Made by a program: the position numbers and the translations under genes. This document shows, one piece after another, positions 1 to 10,739 of a DNA stretch of 64,000 nucleotides. Below the pieces are notes generated by a model. It saw only the letters and a list, made by a program, of their open reading frames with translations, was not told the origin of the DNA and did not search any database. Location of the stretch: assembly GCA_947044405.1 (NCBI GenBank), contig CAMRHE010000168.1, positions 310,501 through 374,500 on the forward strand, given 5' to 3'. Source of the DNA: Leptodactylus fallax (lineage: Eukaryota > Chordata > Amphibia > Anura > Leptodactylidae). Each line of letters begins with the position of its first letter. Position 1 is the stretch's first letter.

Positions 1-12
1 ACCCATAATTAA

Positions 13-648
13 GCCCGAGTGCCCCTAGTTGTCACCTACAACCCACAGCTGGAGATCCTACGAAGGATTGCCAAGGAACTCCAACCTGTGCTACATAGGG
101 ACAACAGACTCAAGGACATATTTCCAGTCCCCCCTCTCCTTTCCTTTCGGCAACCACCAAACCTATGGCGTATTATTGTCCGGAGTGCCCTGAAGGCCCC
201 AACTGAAAATGGCACCTCACCTTGCCTGCAAAACAGGTGCAAGACCTGCAGGCACATCCACACCGCTGACAGTGTACCTATCCCACAGTCTCAACAGGTG
301 CACAGGATTAGGGGAACATTTTCCTGCAGGTCTTCCAATGTGGTGTTTCTCATAATGTGTGTGCAATGTCCCACCACAGGCCTCTATGTGGGCAAAACAG
401 GACAGAAACTTAGTCAGCGCATGAACTCACACAGATCCACCATTAATAACAGCAGAACAGATCTCCCAGTGGCCGCACATTTCTCCGGAGAAGACCACTC
501 TATTGAAGATTTGCAGGTTGTGGTTTTAATGGGACATTTTAAGACACAGAGGGAGAGAAAGGAATGGGAATATAAGTTAATGCAAAAATTTCAAACTCTG
601 CAATTTGGACTTAATATTCATGCCAGTTTCATGTCACTCTATGTATGA
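13..648 (+). pseudogene. PLE C-terminal GIY-YIG endonuclease (interrupted)
   Basis: This is the C-terminal part of a Penelope-like polyprotein. In PLEs the GIY-YIG nuclease nicks target DNA to prime reverse transcription. A Cys/His cluster (CLQNRCKTCRHIH) precedes the nuclease core. The core shows VVFLIMCVQCP, then GLYVGKTGQ (the GIY...YIG signature, here GLY...YVG), RMNSHR with the conserved Arg, a Glu in the EWEYKLMQKF stretch, and a final GLNIH. No start is present. The frame is closed by TAA at 10-12, so the copy is broken upstream or damaged. The first codon of the open stretch is not a real start. The reading frame ends in TGA at 646-648. This subfamily differs from the PLE at 7.2-8.2 kb. 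Confidence 0.82.
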
Positions 649-881
649 ACTGTGAGGGTCACAAATCACCACGTGGCAGCAAACAGATAGCAAGAATTAG
701 TGATCCCTCCCTCACGCCCCACAAGTTTCCAGATTGTTTATTTTTTGACCTGTTGTAAATAACTTCTCTACTTATATTGCATTATGTTTTTTTTTTTTAA
801 GTATTCTAAGATCCTTTGAAGGTCCATGTCTTTAGGGTATAAAAAATCTGTGAATTTTCAGTTTCTTGTATAACACCATGT

Positions 882-909
882 CTGATGAAGGGATCTAGTA
901 CTTCCGAAA
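882..909 (+). other. hammerhead-like core motif in PLE 3' tail
   Basis: CTGATGA at 882-888 and CGAAA at 905-909 lie 16 bases apart, in the order found in the hammerhead ribozyme core. Penelope-like elements are known to carry such ribozymes. The possible stem II here is weak: GAAG at 887-890 can pair with CTTC at 901-904, but that pairing uses core bases. I see the motif but cannot claim catalysis. Confidence 0.4.
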
Positions 910-1010
910 GCTTACCATCAAATATACTCAGTTAGCCTCTAAAAGGTATCTCCTGATTACTTCACTCTTCCACTACTTTCAATGGCTAACACAGTACAAC
1001 ATTATACTAC

Positions 1011-2195
1011 TATCAGGTCAGACAGGGCAGTCCCTGAGAATTTACATCCCACAGCCTGGTAATTGTAAAAAGTTGTGGATTTAATGGATCTAGCACCCTA
1101 TTAAAGTGGAAGACTGTCCCAGCAAAGGGGAAACAGACTGTCAACAAGAAATACCAACATTCAGCTCAGCTCCAATGGATGCTCTGTACAAATTGTATCT
1201 CCAGTATCTGGAAACTGGTGGATGTACCATGTTCTACCTCAAGTAAACACTGTGAGTTATCTTGTTTCTCCTGAGTCTTATTCCTGCACAATCATCATGC
1301 GCACTTCAACAGACATCAGGCTCAGGGAGGCTTACAACCATTAGCATGTGACCTGGGTGAAACACTACTATCACCATCAGATACCCTGCAGGCCCCCACT
1401 GCACCAACCTAGGAAGTGAGCTGAAGGATCTGGTCAAGATCCTTGCCACTGTGATCACAGAGACTGATACTCCCAACGTCTTGGTCTCCCTCAACAGGCT
1501 TCTGGAGACCTTTAACAAAAAACTTGGATGGAGACAAAAAACGCATCCAATTTGATTATTGCCATGGGACGTTAGATTTGCTGCAGATTTCTTTGCAGCA
1601 AATTCATCCTGTGTAAACTTATGCTCTCACAACAGTATCGTCTGTAAGTAGTGAAATAAAGGATCATAGGTATACTGGGCACCGACAATTTGAGTGCATA
1701 AATATACTTTTTGTACACATATATATGTAGTGAGCATGTGCCATATACTATGTGACTATTGTAGTATGTGATGACTGTATATACGTGTTAGCTTGTATGT
1801 AGCAAACATGCATAGAAGTACTGATTTGGTTATTTAAATCCTTAAGGACACGACCCCATTTTTCAAAACTGTCATTTTATGTGGCATAGAGATAGGGAGA
1901 AAAAAATCAGGGTGTGTGTTGGCGCTGCTTGTATGTATGGACTCCAAATAATGGAGAATTGATATATAAACAATAGTCTCTTTATTCCACTTGTGAGAGT
2001 AAGAACCTAGAGGGCGCTAAGGAGCGACCCAGGCCAGCCCTGAAAAGGCCCTCAGCCACACCTTTGGGTGGGACGTGTATCTCCAGACGGTTGGAGAAAC
2101 CTGCAGGGAGCAGGAAATGGTGGAACAGCCTAGGACAGAGAGGCAGTCTGTCCCAGAGGGCTTGGGTCCAGAGAGGACTTACGGAGACTAAGTGG
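1011..2195. other. no gene seen
   Basis: Between the two PLE fragments there is no supportable coding region; reading frames are short and unrelated to known families. The sequence near 1840-1880 (ccttaaggacacgacccca) resembles the ends of AT-rich amphibian MITEs, but no second end was found. Confidence 0.6.
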
Positions 2196-2605
2196 GGGTT
2201 CAATGATCTGTAGGAACTTTTTCTCTTTCTTATTTAGAAGATTGTTAGGTATAGCTTTATTAATAAATTCCCTGTAGTCGAGGATATATGAATTTAGTGG
2301 GTTGTTTGGGAGAAGTTCGTAAAAATCAACATCATTTAGAAGTCGATGGGCTTCCATAATGAATTCGTCATGGTTTTGGATTACTACGCCCCCTCCCTTG
2401 TCCGCGGGGAGAATGACTGACTATGTTAGAGTTTCTTAATAGAAAAATAGAGTTTCTGAATTTTTTTTAATAACTGGAATTCCAGTTTTGAGAGGTTGTC
2501 TGGTTTTTTTTTTGAGAATTCAAGGTTGCGAAATTCTTTATTTACGAGTGAGAAGAAGGTGGCAATAATTTTGAGAAGCTTTAATTTACCCAAGTGAGTT
2601 TGAGG
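2196..2605 (-). pseudogene. Penelope-like RT fragment (N-terminal part of RT region)
   Basis: Read on the minus strand, this fragment contains an ADKGGG-V-VIQN motif followed by MEAHRLLNDVDFYELLPNNP and IPNNLLNKKEKKFLQIIEPP. These are hallmarks of the segment just upstream of the RT catalytic core in Penelope-like elements. Upstream of ADKGGG, toward 2600, related sequence (DNLSKLEFQLLKKIQ) can be read with a stop and frame changes. The fragment ends abruptly near 2196, before the palm motifs, so catalytic residues are missing. It could belong to either PLE subfamily in this window; the pieces do not overlap, so I cannot tell. Confidence 0.7.
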
Positions 2606-2820
2606 TTAAGGCCCCACGTTGCGGAAACGCAGCTTTTTTTGTTGCAGATTTTGTTGCGTTTTTTTGAGCCAAAGCCAAGAGTGGCTACAAAAGGAATGGG
2701 AGATATATAGGAAGTTCTTATACTTCTCCCTTCTGCTCAATCCACTTCTGGCTTTGGCTCAAAAAACCGCGGCAAAATCTGCAACAAAAAAAGATGCGTT
2801 TGCGCAACATGGGGCCTCAT
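2606..2820. mobile_element. foldback MITE, type A copy 1
   Basis: A ~215-bp palindromic element. The left end GGCCCCACGTTGCGGAAACG and the right end near 2800-2818 (gcgtttgcgcaacatggggcc) are inverted copies, and the inverted homology continues inward about 70 bp to the GAGCCAAAGCC / GGCTTTGGCTC pair. It has no coding capacity. Copies of the same type lie at 20011-20225 and 23331-23510. The superfamily is not certain. Confidence 0.75.
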
Positions 2821-3746
2821 CCTGAGATTGTTTTTGTATCACATTGTAATTCAGGTTAGTAGTAAACTTTTCTAGATATTTTTGCATATATTACGGAAAA
2901 AATAGGAAATTTGGTGGAAACTTGGAAAGACTGCAATTTTCAAAATGTGATAAATATTATCTACCATATATCTTTTTATGTTGGCATCATCTTTTAATCA
3001 TCCTTCAATTTACTTTGGACGTTAGAAGGCTTACAAGTGTAACAGCGATTTTCTAAATTTACAAGAAAATTTCCCAAACCCATTTTTTAGGGACCACATC
3101 AGTTTTGAAGGGATTTTAAAGGCCTGTATATTAGAAACCAAGAAAGCACTGAGGAAAAAAAAACATAACATTTAATAGTAACCCCTAAAAACAGTAAACA
3201 TACAGTACAAATATAGCATATGAAAATAATGCCAAGGGTTGGTACAAAAATGTAGCTGCAGGGTAAGGTAACCCCAATATTAGAAGGGTAAAATAATTGC
3301 CACTGTAACTTATAAAGACCCCAGATAATATAATGGTTTGATCTTACCATTATGAGTCAGGAACATATGAGTCATGGAGCCAACGAGAAAGTCCCTATAA
3401 TGTCTCTAGGGAACTAACCCTGTATCCCCCGAATTGACTCTCGCCCTAACAAAGGCAGTACCAAACTAAACCCTCACAAAAAATATGTCCCTTACAGACC
3501 CTACACGTTCAAAGTGTGTTGGCACCAATCATCAGGGACCTAACTACAAAACATCTAAAAGGAAGTGAATGTCAAAGGGTAAAAGCACCTACATAAGGCC
3601 CAAACACAGTGGTGAAAGGGTCAAGGGGCTTACACCATAGAAGTGGAAAAACAAACCCCTCATGCAGAAGTAACAAAAAAGTATATCATTCCTTCAGCTA
3701 AGTTTAGGTATATGGCAGTGGCAAATAACATTCAAACAGGGAGCCT
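2821..3746. other. no gene seen; AT-rich repeat fragment at 3000-3130
   Basis: There is no coding region. The stretch around 3010-3130 (gttagaaggcttacaa ... tacaagaaaatttcccaaac) is clearly homologous to 17510-17640, so this is another fragment of the long AT-rich repeat family described at 17.5-20.5 kb. Confidence 0.6.
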
Positions 3747-3933
3747 TAAGATAAAATAAGATAATCCTTTAATAGTCCCACCATGGGGAAATTCAGTGTG
3801 TTACAGCAGCATAGATAATACAAATCACATACTAAAAATCTCCAAGGTAGAGGCAATACAGAGACAGTAGGTACAGATAAAAAAGGTAAAGGTAAAAAAA
3901 AGTGGTAGAAGGGATATCACAACTTAAGATCTT

Positions 3934-5573
3934 TCAGTTCTCTGTATGGAATGATCTCCGCTTAGGTCGGTGTTGGTTGTACAGCCTAACCGCAGCGGGG
4001 AGGAAAGACTTCCGATAGCGCTCCTTTTCACACTTAGGGTGAAGCAGTCGGTCACTGACAGTACTGCCCAGTGCTATCACGGTCTCATGCATGGGATGGG
4101 AGTTATTCTCCAGCATGGAGCTCACCACGGACAGTATCCTTCTGTCACCCACCACCTGCACTGGGTCCACAGGACAGAGCTGGCCCTTCTAATCAGCTTG
4201 TTGAGTCTATTCCTATTCCTGGTTGATATGCTACTCCCCCAGCAGGCCACTCCGAAGAAGATGGCTGATGCCACTACAGAGTTGAAAAAGGCCCTAAGAA
4301 GTGCCCCCTGGACTCCAAAGGCTCTCAGCTCCTAAGCAGGTAGAGCCTGCTGTGGCCCTTACAGTACTTCCAGGTGATCTGCCCAGTCCAGCTTATTATT
4401 GAGGAGCACCCCTAGGTACTTATAGGTGTTGACAGTCTCAATGCCCGTCTCCTGGATGCTCACTGGTTTAGGAGGGTATATGCACTTACGAAAGTCCACC
4501 ACCATCTCCTTGGTCTTCCCAGCAATAATCCTAAGGTGGCTCCGCTGGCATCAATCCACAAAATCCCGGTTCAATTGTCTGTACTCCCTGTCATCTTCTA
4601 CTATTGCAGAGTCATCAGAGTACTTCTGTAAGTAGCAGCAAGATGAGTTGCACCTAAAAGCAGTGTACAGTGTGAAGAGGAAAGGGGCAAGAACTGTACC
4701 TTGAGGTGCCCCCGTGTTGCAGATCTTGGTGTCTGACACACAGTCCCGGGCTCTCGCATACTGAGGTCGTTTTGTGAGGTAATGTAGGATCCAGTTGGAG
4801 AGGTGGTGGTCCACTCCAACAAGGGCCAGCATGTCTCCAGGTGATAAAGAGCCCTGTGTAGAAGGTGGATGATGGCATCATCCAACCCAATGCCGGGTCG
4901 ATAGGCAAACTGGAGAGGGTCCATAGCCGAGCTCACTAGAGGGCGGAGATGTGTGAGAACCAATCTCTCCAAGACCTTCGTCAAGTGGGATGTCAATGCT
5001 ACAGGTCGTTAAGGTCCATCAGATGAGGTATCTTTGGAACTGGTACCACGCAAGATGATTTCCACAGTTGTGGTACCATTGTGGTACCATTCCCAGGTTC
5101 AGGCTCATATTGAACATATATGTAATAATACTACACAGCTAGTCCCTGCAGGTCTTAATTAGCCTTGCCCTGATGCCATCTGGCTCTGCAGTCTTCCCAG
5201 CCTTTATCCTTTTCAGTTCCTTTCTCACCTGGGGACGTGTGAAGATCAGACTGTAGCCAGATGACTGATTGCTAGGTTCATTGATCTGGAGGTGAGAACT
5301 AACAGCAGGAGGTGAGGTCAGTGTGGGAGAAAGGATTGAATGAAATGCTGGGGTGGGAGGAGCTGGTGTGTGATCAAATCTATTGAAGAATAAATTTAGT
5401 TTGCTAAGCCACTTTGTATCTCCTTCTACCTTGGAGACAGGCTGTCTGTGCCCAGATATTGACTTAAGTCTGTTCCAGACCTCACTAATCTTTTTGTGTA
5501 CCATTTGCTGTTCCATCTTTCCCTTATAATTGGCTTTCCCCTCCCGGATTTGACGCCTCAGCTCCTTTTGCAC
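3934..5573 (-). pseudogene. LINE ORF2: reverse transcriptase and C-terminal region
   Basis: The RT half of ORF2, spread over three frames. Recognisable pieces in order are KAGKTAEPDGIRARLIK (5140-5250), KVLERLVLTHLRP and FAYRPGIGLDDAIIHLLHRA (4850-4990), GAPQGTVLAPFLFTLY (4660-4760), the catalytic YSDDSAIVE (about 4600), KTKEMVVDFRK and YKYLGVLLNNKLDW (4380-4530), and the C-terminal segment ending KERYRKSFLPAAVRLYNQH at 3934-4170. Frameshifts lie near 5000-5130, 4650-4830 and 4200-4380, plus a stop in FVD-W-CQR. The C-terminal segment is nearly identical in protein to the copy at 41320-41514. Confidence 0.82.
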
Positions 5574-5642
5574 ATCTCTGAGACTCCCCTTTCTCCTGAT
5601 TTAAATACCATCTTCTTTTTGAGAAGAGCCTTTATTTCAGGG

Positions 5643-6515
5643 TTAATACATGGGTTTTTTGTTAGAGAAGCACCTCACCCCTTTTGTAGGTACCATGTTG
5701 TCCACACAAAAATTTATGTAATCCGTTATGCAGTGTGTGAGACCTTCCATGTCCTCCCCATAGGAATCCTGCAGCTGTTCCCATGCAGTTGTATCAAAAC
5801 AATCCCTCAGAGTCTCCTCACTCTCCTTGGACCATATCCTCACTGTGCGGGTGACAGCTGGTTCTCTACGTACAAGTGGCTTGTACACAGGTCAAAGATG
5901 CTCCAGGTTGTGATCCGATCTTCCCAGGGGCAGTAAGGCTGATGAGTTATATGCCTCCCTCGCATTAGCAAAGAACAAGTCCAATGTTTTTTTTTGTCCC
6001 TTGTGTTGGCGGGTCACATACTGTGTGAAACTGGGCAGTGATAATGATGGATAGACATGGTTGAAATCTCCAGACACCAGAAGGAGGGCCTGGGGGTGTA
6101 GCAACTGCAACTGGCTCACCGTGGCTTGTTGGACTTCACAGGCAGCTTCAGCTTTTGCAGAGGGGGGGACATATGCAGCTATCACGATGACATGCGATAG
6201 TTCCCTCGGTAAATAAAAAGGTCTCATGCTCACAGCAAATAGTTCAATGTCCTTACAGCAAGTTTGCTCCTTAATCACAATGTGCCTTGAGTTACACCAT
6301 CTATCATTCACAAATATCTCCAGCCCTCCTCCTTTTCTCTTAACGCTCTCCCTTGTCCTGTCCGCCCAAAGGAGTTTAAAGCCATCCAAGGAGACAAGAG
6401 TGTCCGGAGTAACTTCGGTAAGCAAAGTCTCTGTAAACAGCATCATGCTGCACTCCCAAAATGCCTGATGAAGCCTGGTCAGCGCCGCCAGTTCATCCTA
6501 ATAACGCTCACCTGT
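5643..6515 (-). pseudogene. LINE ORF2: apurinic-type endonuclease domain
   Basis: The N-terminal half of ORF2. The order of motifs is that of an APE-type LINE endonuclease: LDGFKLLWADR, GGGLEIFVNDRW, VIVIAAYVPPSA, the GDFN catalytic motif (VSGDFNHVYP), KTLDLFFAN and SDHN near the C-terminal end (about 5900). The frame continues upstream of the first Met at 6446 through ALTRLHQAFWEC to about 6500 and contains one in-frame TAG there. This enzyme makes the first target-strand nick during retrotransposition. A frame change near 5890 separates it from the following linker region (5643-5888). Confidence 0.8.
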
Positions 6516-7204
6516 GAGGGGAAACACATGCCATGCATTGCTTAATTATGACGTAGAATAAACAAAGTAACTGCTCATTGTATCCACGTTGCCATGTGTC
6601 GAACAGCAAGCAGGACTAGTGCTATGAATTCACGCGAGAACCCTGCCGAAAGTCCGCGCATGCGCGCTGGGTACACAGATTCATCAACCCCAACATGCAT
6701 CCGTGGAAACTAAACAGCTGACATACAGAGCTCACAGCGCTGGAGGGACACGCCCCCTTCTCTTCAGCGCTGCCTCATAAGAAAACACAGTAGGCTGTTT
6801 TATCCTGAGTACATACTTTGTTGGATATCAATAGTATAGACCGTAGCCAGGTGGCATAACAAACAGTCTGTTGTGCAAAACAGGGAAGGTTCCAAAGATC
6901 ACAGATAAAGACCATGGATTCCCAGGCCATCAAATATGTACCAGATCTACATCAGAAAAACTGGATCTTGATATACAATAATTAAGGGATAAGTACATTA
7001 AATCCATAATGAAATAACTGGACTAAGGCTAGTCAACAACCCAATTAAATGCCCTCTAAGGAAGAGTGACTTAAGTACACATACATTACAGTAATTAGCT
7101 AATCACAATCCCCAAGTAAGTTCAAATAAATATAGGAAGCCACAATTATTTAAAAGGTGGAAACCTCTTAAACCACCAAAATCAACCAGGAAAATATTAT
7201 TAAA
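6516..7204. other. no gene seen; probable PLE 3' tail
   Basis: No coding region. The part close to 7204 lies directly downstream of the minus-strand PLE coding fragment and probably contains its 3' untranslated tail. The part near 6516-6700 may be 5' LINE sequence. Neither boundary can be fixed. Confidence 0.45.
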
Positions 7205-8170
7205 TGAAACAGCAAAAATTAAGCTGTTCATTAAGGCCACTAGGTGACTCCGTCCCCAACTTGAAGATCCACTCCTCCTCACGTTGGAGGGTCATTTTAA
7301 TTCCGTCACCCCCCTTTTGGTGGTGGTTTGACAAGATCTATGCCCATGAAGCGTAAAAAGTTAGTCTCCTCCATGGCATGTATTGATGTGTCTAGCTATT
7401 GGGGTGTCATGCAAATTACGGACATCATTCACATGTTTCCCAATTCTCCTCTTTAGCAACCTATTGGTCTTGATATATTCCAGTTTACGCCGACCGACAG
7501 GAAATAAAATGTTTAATTTCAAATGAGGTCCCATATCTCTCAGATATAAAGCTTCGTCCTGTCAGAATAAAGGAGCAACCAACACAGCCGCTACATTTGA
7601 AACATCCTCTAGGAGAGGATAGCCACATAGAAGTCTTTGGTGGTGTAAAATGACTGTGTACTAACCGATCTTTCAGGGATCTCCCTTTTTTAAGTGATCT
7701 GGGGACGTTCCCCTACCAGCTCTTTCAAATTGGGTCCATGGTTAAGTTTCCCCAGTGACGTTGGAGGATCTCCCTTACCTTTGAAGCTCCATTTTCAAAG
7801 GTCGTTAGTATTCGAATTATGTGGTTAGTCTCCTCATCAGCCCTCTCTCTCCTTTTTAACAGCTGTGTCCTACTACAAGATAAGGAGTTCTGATATGCCT
7901 CCCGCAAAACTTTATCAGGGTAGCCCCGATTTTTAAAATGGCTACGTAAGTCATTTGCCTGGTCCACAAAGTCCTGCCCCCTCAAAGTTCCTCCTTAGCC
8001 TTAAATACTGCCTCCTGGGCAAGAACTCCTTATCTTGACTTGGATAGGCTTGATGTTTATACCTGCCATAGGAGGAATCTTTTATCATTTCTGAACGCAC
8101 TTTTTAATCAAATACTTGTTCCTTTATATTTATTTTCTATTGGGCTATCAAGGTTCTTTTGGTGATTTTT
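7205..8170 (-). pseudogene. Penelope-like element, C-terminal region with GIY-YIG remnant
   Basis: On the minus strand 7725-7985 encodes GQDFVDQANDLRSHFKNRGYPDKVLREAYQNS... ending EILQRHWGNLTMDPI. This is the linker between RT and endonuclease in a second PLE subfamily. Continuing toward lower coordinates, the fragments SLKDRLVHSHF, a CFKCSGCVGC cysteine cluster, FEIKHFISCRS, and pieces of the GIY-YIG domain (KEENWETCE, then HPNS-THQYMP) can be read across frameshifts and stops down to about 7210. The RT itself is not in this fragment. The element is heavily decayed and inactive. It differs from the PLE at 1-1010, so at least two PLE subfamilies contributed to the window. Confidence 0.78.
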
Positions 8171-9021
8171 TTTTTTTTTTTTCCCTTCTGTGAAAGGTTA
8201 GTAAAAGGTATCAGGTGGATCAGGATGAGAACAGTTGCAGAGTCAGGACAAGCCAAAGGTCAATACACTGTAAAACAGTAAATATACAGGACAAGCCAGT
8301 GGTAACACTCACAAGGACTAGTAAAGCTATAGCCCTGTGTTGCTCAGGCACCATCCACAGGGCAGAAATAGGCTTGTACTGCCTGGGATATGTGAACGTT
8401 AGGCCTTCAAGTTGCAGGGAAGAAGGGCCCACTTGCCCTATGGTCAGGCCCAGATGCACCAGCACCAGAAGGAAGTACAGAGAGGCAGGAACCACACTAT
8501 GAGAAGCAGAGGTAACCTGGCAGTTGTTTGCTGGGAGAGAGAGCATACAGCGTTATAAAAGTCCAGTTCTATTTTTAGTCACTAATATGTGCCCACATTA
8601 AGGCAGCCTGAAACTTTACAAATCTTTAGCTTTCATATGCTGAAATGTTTTTTTTTTTTTCTTATTTAAATTTTTGATAATGGATTACAATTAATTCCGT
8701 AGGAAATGCTCTATAGTAAGATTGTGGCACAACTATCCAGCTCAGGAAGGAAACGGACTAATGAAAAAAAAATCTGTGCTCGAACAATTCATCCTAATTT
8801 GATCTGTAGAGTCCTTATGCCAGCTGACATCATTGCATATATATAAATTATGCTGAACCAGAATCTCGGAAGGAAGGATGAGTCAGTTTGTTGTAGAGAC
8901 AGCAAATACATTGAGGATTTAACTTTTTATGCAGCTTTTTATACAAGTTATAGGAGGAAATTTGTGCATCCCTAAAATTGTAAAGTGTGAACATTTCTAC
9001 ATGTAATGATAATAAATAAAA
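8171..9021. other. no gene recognised; possible LTR-like repeat at 8215-8560
   Basis: No coding region is convincing. The two opposite open frames at 8215-8546 overlap and match nothing I know. The composition of 8215-8560 resembles antisense sequence of amphibian LTR or repeat ends, but I cannot demonstrate termini. A T-run lies at 8166-8183. Confidence 0.4.
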
Positions 9022-9140
9022 CCCCAATTTCACAAAACAAGAACACACTGATTTGGAAATCTAACTGTATTTTATTCATAACACAAACACATATCAGAAG
9101 TTGAAAATTAGACATTTTTCAATTTAATTTGAAAAAAAAA
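9022..9140. mobile_element. Tc1/mariner terminal fragment
   Basis: The stretch beginning CCCCAATTTCACAAAACAAG, then GATTTGGAAATCTAACTG and TTTTATTCATAACA, is homologous to the terminal inverted repeat of the Tc1 element at 25430-28260 (right end, antisense). It appears to be a lone terminus. No matching second end or transposase is attached. Confidence 0.55.
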
Positions 9141-9149
9141 AAAAAAAAA

Positions 9150-9736
9150 CTAATTTAGAAATGGGGTCTGCTGGGGAGTTTCAGCAGCTTGCTGTTGTCT
9201 GTGACATACAGGTGCATCTCAATAAATTAGAATATTTTTGAAGCGTTCATTCATTTCAGTAATTCAGTAATACAATTCATAATCGGCGTCTTCCATGATT
9301 GTGTGTCCTACTGAACCAGACTGAGGGACCATTTAAAGGCTTAGGAAACCTTGGCAGGTGACACACTGAATTTACAATACTGAACTTTTTTACAATATTT
9401 TCTTAGATTTGGGTTTTCATTAGCTGTAATCCATAATCAACATTTACAGAAATAAAACACTTGAAATAGAACACTCTGCATGTAAAGAATCTAGAAAATA
9501 TAGGAGGTCACTTTTTTTTAATCAAATTACTGAAAGAAATAAACGTTTCAAAGATATTCTAATTTATTGAGATGCACGTGTACCTTATCAGATTGGAGAT
9601 GGGCTTGGATCTGCTGGGTTGTTTCAGCAGCTCGTAGTTGTCTGTGACATACATTTTCAGATTGGAGACAGGCTTGGGTCTGCTGAGAGTTTTCATTAGC
9701 TCGAGCAGCAACCATGCGTTTTGCTGCAGGAGGCAT
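9150..9736 (-). pseudogene. Helitron protein N-terminal repeat region, split by a MITE
   Basis: Reading starts at Met 9736 with MPPAAKRMVAARANE and continues with a ~25-residue repeat of the pattern (R)AAET-QQ-QA-LQSD-V-HRQ (ENSQQTQACLQSENVCHRQ, then RAAETTQQIQAHLQSDKV). After the MITE at 9209-9580 is removed, the frame continues with CHRQQQAAETPQQTP at 9150-9207. Such Gln/Arg-rich repeats occur at the N-terminus of some Helitron Rep-helicase proteins. The remainder of the protein is missing. Without a search I cannot exclude another repeat-rich protein. Confidence 0.55.
9209..9580. mobile_element. Tc1-derived MITE with TA target duplication
   Basis: A 372-bp element flanked by TA on both sides (9207-9208 and 9581-9582). 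The termini CAGGTGCATCTC and its inverted copy GAGATGCACGTG differ by one base. The inverted homology runs about 60 bp (TCAATAAATTAGAATAT). Just inside the left end, sequence antisense to the first codons of a Tc1-type transposase can be recognised, so this is probably a deletion derivative of an autonomous Tc1 family. It sits inside the Helitron ORF repeat, and its removal restores the repeat. Confidence 0.8.
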
Positions 9737-9771
9737 CAGTAGTTTAAAAACGTTACAATTTATAAGAATGC

Positions 9772-9795
9772 TGACATCCAGTATGGCAGTCCAGT
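9772..9795. repeat. left flanking direct repeat of inserted element
   Basis: TGACATCCAGTATGGCAGTC plus CAGT. It matches 10740-10763 with a single C/T difference at its 21st base. It flanks the composite repeat and may be an unusually long target-site duplication. Confidence 0.75.
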
Positions 9796-10739
9796 CAGTG
9801 GTGTAAATACCGGGGTAGCAGCGGTAGCGGCTGCTACAGGGCCCGGGACATTAGGGAGCCCGGCGGGCTCCTGATGTTGTGTGGTTTTTTTGGGGGTTTT
9901 TTTTTTTTAATAGGCCGTTACCTGCTGGTGTAACACCAGCAGGTTACGGGCCCTATTTACTTAGTGATCCCCACTCCTGCTCACAGCTGCCTGGACTTCA
10001 CTTTCTGCGGAGGTGACTGTGAGCAGGAGCGAGAATTGGTAAGTAAGGCTGCAGTCTGCGAACCCCACAAACACTGCTATCATTATACTCTGGGGTCTGA
10101 AAAACCCCCAGAATATAATGATCGGAAGCCAAGTGGAGGTGAGTGAACATAAAAAAAATGTTACTTACCTCTCCTGTGCTCCAGCAGGTTTCGGGCCCCC
10201 TTGGTGACATCCCAAACGTCGGTGGGCCAGTCCAACGTCATTATGTGTCGCAACACATGCCTGGCTCACGTGACATCTGGTCCAACATTGAAGAGATAGT
10301 GAGGAGTGCGCCGGAGCCAGGGAGAGGTAAGTAACATTGTTTTTTTGTTTGTATTCTCCCCTGGGTCTCCGATCATTATACTCTGGGGTCTGAAACCCCA
10401 TAGTATAATAATTGTTCATGGGTGGTCCACAATGGGGCATAATACTATGTGAACGGGCCACTATGGGACATAATAGTGTGTGCAGGGACCACTATGGGGC
10501 ATAATAGTGTGTGCAAGGGCTACTATGTGGCATAATAGTGTGTGCAGGGATCACTAAGGGGCATAATACTGTGTGCAGGGGCCACTATGTGGCATAATAG
10601 TGTGTGTAGGGACAACTATGGAGCATAATAGTGTGTGCAGGAATGCGGTTTGTGCGGGGGGGGGGAGGCAGCCTGGCTTCACACAGGTATATTTAATTCT
10701 TTGTGTAGTAGCCCTATAAGAATTGGCCAGTTTTGCACT
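9796..10739. mobile_element. GC-rich composite repeat with hairpins and minisatellite, copy 1
   Basis: Begins CAGTGGTGTAAATACCGGGG and ends near ttttgcact. It lies between direct repeats of 24 bp with one mismatch (9772-9795 and 10740-10763). Inside are inverted GC-rich arms, two copies of a hairpin around CTCTGGGGTCTGAAA (10084-10112 and 10376-10412), three GGTAAGT motifs, and a 31-bp tandem array. The head matches the element at 20461. It has no coding capacity. The length of the flanking repeat does not fit the usual 8-bp hAT duplication, so the mobilising mechanism is open. Confidence 0.6.
10430..10645. repeat. 31-bp minisatellite, about 7 units
   Basis: Successive units of 31 bp with core GGCATAATAGTGTGTGCAGG followed by a variable GACCACTATG segment. 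Most unit-to-unit changes are substitutions, so the period stays constant. The array ends in an imperfect unit before a run of G at 10658-10667. The same unit occurs at 20788-20870 and, as a dimer, in the array at 47125-49060. Confidence 0.85.

Larger units (their letters stand above)
1..1010 (+). mobile_element. Penelope-like retroelement, 3' part
   Basis: The 3' portion of a Penelope-like element (PLE) enters from the left edge of the window. It consists of the end of the coding region with its GIY-YIG endonuclease (to 648) and about 360 bases of 3' tail. The tail holds a short CTGATGA...CGAAA motif at 882-909 followed by conserved-looking sequence to about 1010. The reverse transcriptase part would lie to the left of the window. 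The right boundary is estimated from where the tail stops resembling PLE 3' ends known to me, so it is uncertain by tens of bases. Confidence 0.75.
3747..6515 (-). mobile_element. non-LTR retrotransposon, L2/Rex1-like (CR1 group), decayed
   Basis: A minus-strand LINE carrying an endonuclease domain (right), an RT domain (middle) and a conserved 3' end (left). Its 3' terminus, read on the minus strand, runs through CACTGAATTTCCCCA to ATTAAAGGATTATCTTA at 3747-3800. The same terminus is found in plus orientation at 41650-41690. Translation is broken by several frameshifts and stops. The 5' boundary near 6515 is where ORF2 homology ends; no 5' UTR or ORF1 was recognised. Clade assignment within the CR1 group is from memory of the RT and tail motifs. 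Confidence 0.8.

Noticed and set aside
1306..1518. Minus-strand 70-codon open frame near a PLE fragment as part of the PLE protein
   Set aside because: No PLE motif is present in it and the composition is unremarkable.
8215..8546. Overlapping opposite-strand open frames of 95 and 108 codons
   Set aside because: Mutually overlapping on opposite strands with no known motif; likely part of an unassigned repeat.
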